From: Amphiduros pacificus
Taxonomy: Eukaryota > Annelida > Polychaeta > Phyllodocida > Hesionidae
Direction: 5' to 3'
NCBI GenBank assembly: GCA_949316495.1
Contig: OX439008.1
Span: forward strand, 15,767,532-15,831,531
Length of the DNA stretch: 64,000 nt
Positions within the stretch are counted from its first letter, which is position 1; every line of letters starts with the position of its first letter. The notes beneath the pieces are model-generated. The model saw only the letters and a list, made by a program, of their open reading frames with translations, was not told where the DNA came from and searched no databases. Made by a program: the position numbers and the translations under genes. Positions 45,734 through 57,700 of the stretch are shown here, one piece after another.

Positions 45734-48700
45734 CTAGTTGAATAAGATAGAGTCTGGATCCTGGTTCTGTAACTGGGCTATGTGCCGTAACACATCTTTC
45801 TTTGTGATGATTCCCAGCAATCGCCTGTAATTTAAAAAAAATAAAGTGAAAATAAAACAATAAACTCAACTAATAATCATAATCTTACTTCAAGCGCTTC
45901 CTTTTTAGGGGTTTTAAATCAAGTTTAAAACCAGGCCATGGAAATATAGATATCCTTTATTTTTTGGACCTGATCATTTTTTTCACATGTTCATATTGTC
46001 AAACCTAATATCAAGACTGGTCTAATCTTGACCAATAAGAGAATAAGAGCAAATCTCACCCGTTATGTGTGACGAGGGTCTGCCGTAGACCAAGTTTCCG
46101 GAACATTTCCACCACCGTCTCCATCGGAGTCTGGTCTGTAATGGTGATTGGTGCCTGAAAAATTACATCATAACCACCTCTTTTAAAAATCACTTTACTC
46201 CAAGACTTGGTTTATATACTGATTCAACAACCAGAAATGACTGCAGAAAAGGCAAGTATCCTAAAGAAATGATCGACAACGATCAGAGTCCCTAGCCTAC
46301 CATAGATGACTGTTTTAAAATAAATCTTTGCATGTTTTATTGATAGACAAGAGGGTACTATCCATGATATGTGAATGCATATCGGAAACCAAATCAGATA
46401 ATTCCCTGCCCAAATGGAGCACCAACACTTTAAGGACATAAATTCTTCTTAATTCTATTTGGGTGATATTCAATTTTCTTCTCTATTGTCTATTTATGGT
46501 TATTTCAATGCAAGCTCACCATGTCGAGGATTTTCTTGAGTTTGAGAGGTTCGGGTCCGCCCACCATAGTGTTGACTGGTACATGACTCGTGAAGTACAC
46601 TCTTGAGTTACTCACTATGCCAAGGTTCTTACGACCATTTGCTGCAAATCATAATCCAAACCATTCTTAGCACTATTTTTAATATCCATCTGTACATTTT
46701 GGTAGAATTAGATATCATGCTTTGGACGTATTTGCAAAATCTCATTATTAGCTAATCATTTAAAGACACATTTGTAACATCCCATTACGAGCTAATCATT
46801 TAAAGACACATTTGTAACATCCCATTATTAGCTAATCATTAAAAGACAAAATTTAATCTTACAAATCCAAAATAAATTAAACATTATCCATGCAATCATT
46901 AAAAGACAAATTTAATCTTACGAATTATAAATTGTCTTAATATAATATTGTATCTTCTCCAGAACAAAAACTTTTCCACAAAGTAAAGTAAAAGCTATTT
47001 TTAATCCATCATTTAACATGTTTGAGATCAAAATTCCAAATGACTATACAATGACCATGACACCTCAGTTCCTATTATGAATCGTATATATATTAGGTGT
47101 GACTCACTGATGGCAATGCTGAGATCTCTTCGCAGCACAAACCCGACAAGGTATTGTGATTCTCTGGATACCACCACGGGGAAACCATTGTGGTCTGTGT
47201 CGCGTAACACGGACTCTGAAAACACAAGGCAAAAAATCTATATGTAGTTTTACATATAAAAACCCAAAAATAACACTATTTCTTTCCTAATACAAGCGAG
47301 TGAATTGGGAGTAATGTATGTAATATGCTTTATAAATATTTAATGTAAATTAGATTATGACAACAATAACATCCTTTTGATAGCATCCTTTATCTCATGT
47401 ACTTTAAACATTTACAAAAACATCTCCTTGACTGTTGCCAGAATTATGAGTAAACATATTGCTCCTTCTCAATCTAATTCCATTATAAAATGTCAAGCTT
47501 TATCTTTAAGTGTTTCTGAAAATGTTGATTGTGCCCCCTTGCGGGCAGAACTTACCCATATCTTCCACGCTCATACTGTCTTGTGTGATTACACACAACG
47601 GTGGGTCTGAGCGTCTGAAAACGACAAATCGCATGAGTATAAAATGATAAAGTTCTTGTTTGGAGCATCAACATTTTATGTGAAATGATGTTAGAAGTAC
47701 ATGCATACACATTTAAACAGTTTCCTCCTTATGGCGTATATTCTGAAACCAAAAGTTAGTTATGATATTCCCATATAGTGACAGCGCATGCAGTTTTCAT
47801 CATAGATCATGCTGAAATAAATATGGCTGCATTTTTTTTAAAACTATAACAACAAAAAAACATTTCTAATAGCTATAGTATGTGACGGACAACAATAAAT
47901 CACATTGGGTCGACATACATTTTATGATGTGATAATCTTTCCCATTATTTTGTTTTGCTGCTGTCTTTAATGAATACTTGGATGTTTACAGGCTCTACCA
48001 AGTTACGCCATTTCTCATGTTTCAAAATATTTTTTGTGTTTTATTATTTGTTGGGGGTGATATTTGAAGTTTTGAAGTTAAATGATGCCATTTTGTTATA
48101 AAGCAACTTTAATAACTAAAAGGCTACAATTAATGATTCAAGCACATATATGTTGTAACATATCTTTGACCTTTTCTATTTGTATTAATATTATTTTACT
48201 GAATCAGAGATGTTAAAATACTAAACATCATCTCTCTGAAATGTTAACCCACTCCTAGACATATTTCTAATTCTCAAATGTTAACCCACTCCTAGACATA
48301 TTTCTAATTCTCAAATGTTAACCCACTCCTAGACATATTTCTAATTCTCAAATGTTAACCCACTCCTAGACATATTTCTAATTCTCAAATGTTAACCCAC
48401 TCCTAGACATATTTCTAATTCTCAAATGTTAACCCACTCCTAGACATATTTCTAATTCTCAAATGTTAACCACAACAAGACATATTTCTAACTCAGAGAA
48501 ATTAACTGAATTTAAAAAAATCTAATCCTAGTTATCTTTCTATCTTTCAACTATTTATCTCTTCCGAGATATCTTTCAAACTTTAAAATTCTATATAATT
48601 TAATTTTTAATCAAATAATAATAATTATATGATGTACCATTTCTGAGACTTGGGTGTTCTATTTATACATGACCTGTTTCACTCCTTTTTACTCAATCCT

Positions 48701-51700
48701 TATTCACAATGTTATTGGAATGCTAAAAGTAGCTCAGAGAACTTTGAAAATAAAAATGGAATTCCGAAACAATGACTATTTCTAAACCCTGATTCTTTAT
48801 GTCAAAACAGCAATGCCTAATGCGTGACAACAGTAAAATTGATGACTGAAACGTTATGATGCAAGTTTGCCGCGGAGCACATGCTGATGTGGGACCATAC
48901 ACTTACGTTCCGTATCTTCCATTATGTGATATGCAAGCAGCACATTGGTGGGCACAAAGGGAAAAATAACACTTTGTTAACATCACAAATCTTATACACA
49001 CCAAACAAACATACCACTTGGGGTCTGCATGGGGTAAAAATAAACATAGATGAAGATCCAATCTGCAAACACTCTTATAGATGTCAGATACTGAACGGAA
49101 AATATTCACTCCATCCCTGTCAATCTTTTTTATTTTTTACATATATCTAATTCTTGGAATTCAAATGCACTAGAAATTGTGATAGATCTTGTGTTGACAC
49201 AAATAAAATTACAATCTTCATTAAGTTTCAGTGAGCTTCAGGACTGCAAAATTGTTCCATCTGAAAGTTCGCATCTGTGTTAATATTACCAACCACTATA
49301 CATTTTTTAATTTTGAAATAATATAATCATTATCAAAACATTTAGCAGGGAAAGAAACAATTTTTCAGGCTTAATATGCTGCTGAGGTGTGGCGGTAGTT
49401 ACTAACCTTGGCCTCATGACGTCAGCTGCTATAGTGGTATGAGTAAACTCCTCCTTGCTGTCCAGGAATGGGTACCCATTAAGGTGAATGTGAGCATCAT
49501 ATCTAGGCTTGGTTAATGCAAATAACTTAATATCTGTCTCACTCACACTTTTATTAACTCATTTGTTCAGTTTTTTTAACAAGATATAACTAGCTGTATG
49601 GAAATATTAATGCATGCAAATACAAATGTTGTAATATATCATTGCCACAGAAGTGTATGCAGTAATTATTATGTAGATGGGGTTGATAAAGGATGAAAAA
49701 TGTAGATTATTCAAACACAAATGAAGTAATAAATCAATGCCACAGAAGCATATGCAGCATTTATTATGTAGATGGGGTTAATAAAGGATGCAGAAATATA
49801 AATTATTCAAATACAAAGGTCATAATATATCAATGCCACAGAAGTGTATGCAGCATTTACTGTAAAGATGGTGTTGAAAAAGGATACATTCCTTCCCTGC
49901 CGAATGCATCTCCTACCCACTTGGCTGTCATGGCGGCGGCCATGAGGGGTACTATGTACTGCAGGCCGCCCGTCAACTCAAACATGATCACGACCAGAGA
50001 CACCGTCATGCGGGTGACGCCCCCTAGTGCCGCCGCTGCTCCCACCATCGCATACAGACCGGGGGTCACACATGTCTTGCCTGCGGCACACATTTCCTTG
50101 AAGATATGGTGCTCACGATTTGCACTGAAAAGAAAATAAAACATTTAAAAATACAAGTTTTATTTATAATTTTATCCAGATTTGATTGATATCAAGCCTA
50201 TTTTAAGATTTTTAAATAGTGCAAATGTAAATTACTGTCATTTAACTTACTACACAAGTTGTTCCATGCCAACACCGAGCATACGGCCAGCAATGGCCCC
50301 AACTGCCATACTTGGGATGAAAAGACCGGCTGGGACCTGCAATAACACAAACCATAATCATCCTTATAAGTTCAAAAAAATCTTTTATTATTAAATTTGT
50401 TTAGATTTTGTATAATTTTGGGAGAGTCATGCTCATTGAAATCCTGTAGAAGTCCACTGTGACTGGTAATTTTACAATACTGCATTGTGCTGACACCTGG
50501 TGGCAGATTTCACTGAACTCCAGTTTGGTGACTGCACCGAAGTGACACCTGGTGTAATATTTATGCGAGACAGAACAACCCCTTTTCTCACCAACAAAAG
50601 ATCACAGTTGAGACTGATATAGCTTATTTACCTTGATTCCAAACGTGAACACAGTGATAATGCATTTAAAGATGAGAGCCAGAGCTAGCAGCCACATTGC
50701 CTTCTCCACGTCAGGTCCCAGCGGTGCACTCTCGTAGCCTCCATTGGGGTCGGTCACATTACGCTCGTAAGCACTGAATCAAACAACCCTCAAATATTTT
50801 AACACATTTACTTTCCTCATGTGAATGTGTTGGTCTGGTAAAGTAATCCTGTAATATTTTATAAAGCTTAAAAATCATAGGAGATGTCATTATTTACCAA
50901 AGGGGAATGTCGTCCTCTGGGCCACACTGTTTGACAAGGACTTTTATCAGCTCACTGCTGTTCATTCTGAAATTAATTACAAATATTAATCAACTTACTA
51001 TATTTTTACATTATATGTCTAAATATCATTAAACCTGTAAATTAAATTCATTTGCAGGATCAACAGTCACTTTAATGTCATCAACACTCAAGATGCAGTG
51101 TCAATTTGGCAAGCTGCCAATCATCTTATAGCAATTGCAAGTTAAAGTTTATTTATCAATATGACCAATAAATTTTCATATTTTTTTTAAAACTTTAACA
51201 TTATAATTATTCAAATAATAAGGCAAATGATATTCTAGCATTAAAAAGTATGTATTATAAAGTCTAATCTTATTTTTTTTTGTATTTGTGAAATAAGAAA
51301 ACCCATAATTTAGTTGATGTAGAAATCACCTGTATATATACAGGTCCACCCATTATATTTGATTGTGTTGTAAGAAAGGAGAGAAGGTTAGCACTCCCCT
51401 TGATAAGGACGGAAGAGACCCTTGTGGTCTTTAACAACACACATAAGGCCCTGTCTCCTACTTAGAGACAGCCCTATTTTTTTAAAGGATATTATGACTA
51501 GAACATTTACCTTGTGTAAGGATTGGGAAATGCAACAAGGGCTGTCACAAATGTTACACACAGCACCTGGAAATTACAGTATGACATCAATATCCTGTAT
51601 TTTATCCATTTTAAATAGAAAATTAATTGATTAATATTAAAATTATCTTGGTTTTTAATGTCAAATATATGAAACATTTTGGATGGTTAATATATTGGAT

Positions 51701-54700
51701 GGTTAATATATTGGATGGTGGCATAAAAATGGAATTTAACAACAATGAGACCTTAAGTATTGGATTTGAATGAACAATCTTTGGATTCCATACTCAAACA
51801 CAAAATTTGTCACTCATCAACCAGACTTTCTAATAATGATTTTGTTGTTGTTGTTGTGAGTTTTCAATTTTTCTTAAACTTAAATAATCGCTGATTGATT
51901 TTCAGTACTAATTACTATAACTTGTTATGATCTTTTGAAAAAAAAAATCACACTGAATATTTTTTTAAATTTTAATATTTAACTTCTCCCAATGCATATA
52001 TTAATTATTGAAAGACAATTCTAGGCATGTCCTTACCTCAGTAATTGGGTATTTTCCGAGAACAGATCCCTTTCTATACCGGCACCATCGGATATTTGCT
52101 TTGATAAATAACGCTCCCAAAGCACCCTGCAACAAAAATCATTCATTTAAAAAATGCTTCTGGAAAATCATAAGATCTATATTTGGTAAAAATTTTGTAA
52201 ATAATTCCTATATTATCTAATGAGTGAGAGAGTCGATATCATTACATGGACAGAACATAAAAAAGACTGATGGATGCCAAGATGACATTAGGTTTAGCTG
52301 AGGGGTGAAAAATGTATCAGTGTTTATTAAACACTGATTTTTAAACTTTAAAAATGCAATTAAATTATGATCGTAATAAATAAGTAACCCAATGTTTTGG
52401 TATCATCTTCTTCAAGTGATATCTACATATAGATATTTATATGTCTTTTGAAGTTGTAAGACTACAGAATAATAACTCCAGAGCAAGCATTTCATCGAGA
52501 CAGAATCAAGGTACAAATTTAAGTCTTGTCAGAAGCGTGACTTACCCCAACAATTCCCAGGATGACAAATGGTATGAGCTCTATGAGGTACCAAGGATTG
52601 TTATATTCTACGGCAAACATCACAAGATGGTCGTTTCCAAATGGGTTGAAGGACCGCAAGACGAAGGCAGCCGCCAGGGCACAGAAGAAGGACCTCCACA
52701 GCGTCTTGAGGGGGAAATAATAGCTCACTTCCTCCAGACTGAAGAGAACGCCACCTATTGGCGCTCCAAAAGCAACGCTCACCCCAGCTGCTGCGGCTGC
52801 CGATAATATCTGAAACACATCATCCAGTTAATTTTACAAATATTGTTATCAGGCGAATAAAAAAATAATAACCTTGTTTTCCGATAAAATGCCCTGAAAA
52901 AATAAGATGGGGGGTAGATTTTTCAATTATATTTTTTGGTTAAAACTGTTGAAACATATTAAGAATTGATACATCTAAATAATATTACAACTGAAACTGT
53001 GCCTTTTCACAAAAAAACTAACCCTGGTTACCCTGGTTACCCTGGTTACCCTGGTTTACAATAAACTAGGGTTGGTAGGGAAATCAGAAACAAGCTTCTT
53101 TTATTTTAGGCCTCTGACTATTTAGATTATTTCTACAACTTACTTAACCAAAACTTTTTGGCTGATTTTTTTCCCCCTTCGTTTAAAAAAAAATAATTGG
53201 TTATTATAGTGTTTCTACATACCTCCCTTTTCTTTGCTTCATTTTTGCCATATTTAGGAAATAGATAGGAGAATATGTTTCCGCAGCAGCTGGCGACGTG
53301 CACCAGGGGGCCTTCCTTTCCGAGGCTGAGCCCGGCCGACACTGCTAACATCATGCACACCGACTTGATGATCAGCGTCCACTTGCCCAGGTAACCTCGT
53401 ATGATAAAACCACTCAGAATGGTCTTGATCTGAAAGTGCGAGCAAATAGAGAGGATGAGACTAAAAAAGAAAATGTTCTCAATTATTTCCTTATCAAACA
53501 CTCCAAAAATGTCTTGTATGGTTAAATATATAAGTTACTAAACGTCATTAAGTTTCATGTAGAAATATAAAAAAATTGGAAAGAAAACAAATTGGAAAAA
53601 AAGAAAAAAAAAAAAAAGAAAAAAAAACTATTTTTGCATTTAAACAAACAGTGAGATCTGAAACTCACCATTTTCTTTTTATTACCCATTTATACCACAC
53701 ACACAAAAAAATAAATGAATTAAAAATTAAAAAATCAAATGAAAAAAACAAAGGGAGAAATCAGTTCCATGAAGGTATCAATACATCAGACAGACGATAA
53801 AAAAAAATATCAGCTTGAAATTTATTTTTTGGGATTAAAAATCTTTTAAAGGGGGTTGTGAGTAAAAAAAAAAGTTTTACCTCAGGAATTCCTGAACCAC
53901 ATGCATAAGGTGCGAACACCCGGACTAGCATGACGGCAAGAGTGGCGAAGATCATGGCCCACACGACGTACATGAGGTAACGGATGATATACGCTCCAAT
54001 GCCTGTATCATTCTTATCCCCAAATAAATCCGGCCACGAATACCACTGGAAATAGACATGTACCCACACAAATTAGGGAAAATACCAATCCATACTTTTG
54101 ATACAATTTTTGCCATTATTCACCTTGCAGCAAAAACATCTCACAAATCATCTAATTCTGATATACATTTGGATCTGAATGCAAATTGTGTTTATATGTT
54201 TGCAGCTTGTTTAACTTTGTGTAATAATTAGATACCACGTGACAACTGCAACAAAAGGCATCGTCATAAATTAACTTTCTTTAATGATCCAAGATTTTTT
54301 GGATGATGGTACGGTGTGTTTTCATTCATGATTGCAACAATTGCTGTTGCCATGGTTACAGTCAAGAATCCAGACCACTATTCACATTGCACTACAATGT
54401 TATAATGTGTTTAAGCAGCACCTGACCTTTTGACCTTAGTTTTGTTTCTGTGTGCTACCAAGCATGTCTATATTCCCAGTTGTGCTCAAAGTGCTTATTA
54501 AGACAACAGAAATCAAGAAACTGCCAGTGCTGGCAAACATAAAAGAGCTGTTATTTATTCATTTTTAAAAACTCTGACCGTTAGTGTATTTATCTGATCT
54601 AGGGTTGCTATAGTAATCGAAGATAAGAGACTTTTTTTCCTCAAGAGACATATATATTATATATGAGCCTGTTAAAAAAAACAGGGTATAAAAATTACTT

Positions 54701-57700
54701 TCATTGACCGTTTGCAGCAAATAGTTAAAAGTTGAAAAAACCCCAGGCTGGAAATTCTAACCCCATTTCAGAATAGATTTTACTGCTGTATAAAATATCA
54801 TGGCAAATGCTCTCTGCATGCAAAACTTTCTGTAAGACTCATTGCTCTCCCTAAACAACTGATCCAAATTCCCATAATGAAGAAAGATATATTTCCCTTT
54901 ATCTATATAACAGTCTTTGAATACTGATAAGCACAACAACCTGATCTAAAAATGAAAAACCATGCTCCACAAGGTTGCTTTGGGGAACTTTTGGCATGGA
55001 TGCAGCCTTACGTTCTTATTTATCCCTTTAGCTGCACCTTGTGCTCCCAGTTTTGCTGAAATTGTATCAAAGGTTAAGTTCACTGCTTGGGTGATTTCTT
55101 GAAAGGTTTCAGGCCTGTAATATACATTGCACTATCTAGCTTTGGTGGGCCATAAGCATAAAGGCTGGGGTTACCAGAAGCTGAAGTACCTTTTACCGAT
55201 ATCATGAGATATTGAATTGACATGTTTTTCATTATACCTTATGTTATTCGCACACAAAGATTGATAAATATTGCTGCTCACAAAGATAACAGGTGCCAAC
55301 ATTATCATAATTCGCAGTAATCTTTTCACATTTAGAAAACAGTAGCAACCATAATTATCAGCTGGGAATAATCTTTGGGCACTTAGATTACAGTCGCCAC
55401 CATAATTATAAGCTACAATAATAATATTTTGGACATTTAGATTACAGTCGCCACCATAATTATAAGCTGCAATAATAATATTTTGGACATTTAGATTACA
55501 GTCGCCACCATAATTATAAGCTGCAATAATAATATTTTGGAGATTTAGATTACAGTAGCCACCATAATTGTAAGCTGCAATAATAATATTTAGACTCTTA
55601 TAAGAAAAGAGTAGCTGTTATCACAATTCTAAGCATTAATAATAATCTTTGGGTACTTATGTTGGAGCAGTTTTTTTATTATTGCTTGTGTCATTGGCAT
55701 TCAAGCATAATATTCAATAACTGTTGCACATTTACATAACAGCCCCCACCGTAACAAGCAACAGTAAGTATTACATGTTTAGATTAGAGCAGCCAAACTT
55801 AACAATAATTATCATGACAGTAATCATTGGAAACTTACTTCCGAGCAGTCAACCTTAACAATAATCATCAGAATAATCATTGGACACATACATTGGAGCA
55901 GTAAACATTCAGAACAATAAGCAACAAAACAAACAATGGACACATACATTGAAACAGTCTACATTCACAACAATAAGCAGGGTGACAATCATTGGACACT
56001 AACATTGGAGCAGCTTACATTGGCAACAATAAGCAGGGTGACAATCATTGGACACTAACATTGGAGCAGCTTACATTGGCAACAATAAGCAGGGTGGCAA
56101 TCATTGGACACTAACATTGGAGCAGCTTACATTCGCAACAATAAGCAGGGTGGCAATCATTGGACACTAACATTGGAGCAGCTTCCATTCGCAACAATAA
56201 GCAGGGTGACAATCATTGGACACCAACATTGGAGCAGCTTACATTGGCAACAATAAGCAGGGTGACAATCATTGGACACTTACATCGGAGCAGCTTACAT
56301 TGGCAACAATAAGCAGGGTGGCAATCATTGGACACCAACATTGGAGCAGCTTACATTGGCAACAATAAGCGGGATGACAATCATTGGACACTTACATTGG
56401 AGCAGCTTACATTGGCAACAATAAGCAGGGTGACAATCATTGGACACCAACATTGGGGCAGCTTACATTGGCAACAATAAGCGGGGTGACAATCATTGGA
56501 CACCAACATTGGAGCAGCTTACATTGGCAACAATAAGCGGGGTGACAATCATTGGACACTAACATTGGAGCAGCTTACATTCGCAACAATAAGCAGGGTG
56601 GCAATCATTGGACACCAACATTGGAGCAGCTTATATTGGCAACAATAAGCAGGGTGGCAATCATTGGACACTAACATTGGAGCAGCTTACATTGGCAACA
56701 ATAAGCAGGGTGACAATCAATGGATACCAACATTGGAGCAGCTTACATTGGCAACAATAAGCAGGGTGGCAATCATTGGACACTAACATTGGAGCAGCTT
56801 ACATTGGCAACAATAAGCAGGGTGACAATCATTGGACACTAACATTGGAGCAGCTTACATTGGCAACAATAAGCAGGGTGGCAATCATTGGACACTTACA
56901 TTGGAGCAGCTTCCATTCGCAACAATAAGCAGGTTGGCAATCATTGGACACTTACATCGAAGCAGCTTACATTGGCAACAATAAGCAGGGTGGCAATCAT
57001 TGGACACTAACATTGGAGCAGCTTACATTGGCAACAATAAGCAGGGTGACAATCAATGGACACTAACATTGGAGCAGCTTACATTGGCAACAATAAGCAG
57101 GGTAGCAATCATTGGACACTTACATTGGAGCAGCCGCCGTATTCATCAAAGGTCGTGTCATTGGCACTCCAGCAGCACTGCTCTCTGTTGAACCAGAATG
57201 CCTCTATACAGATGCCTTCTTTCAGGTCAGACATCCATGTCGCCCCGATGTCTATGATGGCAGCACACACACCTGAAACACATCCAGAGCAAAAATCATA
57301 ATGCCCAAATATACCGGTCAAATCAAGGTCAACAATATTTAGCATGATGATCAAAGATAGCAACTAACCTTATGACTATCATTTTTTTCATATTAACAGA
57401 TACGTTTTCATTCTTAATTCTTGAATTTTGCCCCTTTAACATTTTTAACATTGTATACATGCATTTTTAAAAATAAATATAACCATTCTTTTATTTTATT
57501 TTATTTTTCACTTTTTCTTTATTCACAGAATTCTGCTGTGAAGATAAAACCTGGAAATCTCAGAGGTTGATAGTTACCTGCAGCACAGCCGACCAGCAGC
57601 ACGCACACCCATCCTGACCACGCGTCATGGGCCCCCTTCACCTTCTCAAAACAGCCATCGTTTTTCCGTTTTGTGATGTGTCTATGTCGCATGCGATCCC

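Larger units (their letters stand above)
45734..49502 (-). other. CLC C-terminal exons: paired CBS domains
   Basis: Six exons from 49502 down encode the cytosolic part. CBS1 spans about residues 703-770 ([42 protein letters not shown]) and CBS2 about 805-866 ([44 protein letters not shown]). Paired CBS domains bind adenine nucleotides in CLC-5. The PY-type internalisation motif known in CLC-5 is not seen in the linker. Confidence 0.93.
49888..57272 (-). other. CLC membrane-domain exons
   Basis: Ten exons (57272-57124 through 50124-49888) carry the transport domain. In order: [117 protein letters not shown]-type helix (VFTFGIK), [18 protein letters not shown] and [15 protein letters not shown]. 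The short extracellular segment VTDPNGGYE in exon 50773-50632 replaces a longer loop of CLC-3 and holds one NVT sequon. Confidence 0.95.

Noticed and set aside
49693-50139. Plus-strand 148-codon frame over the CLC exon
   Set aside because: Antisense shadow of exon 50124-49888 joined to the 89-base repeat.
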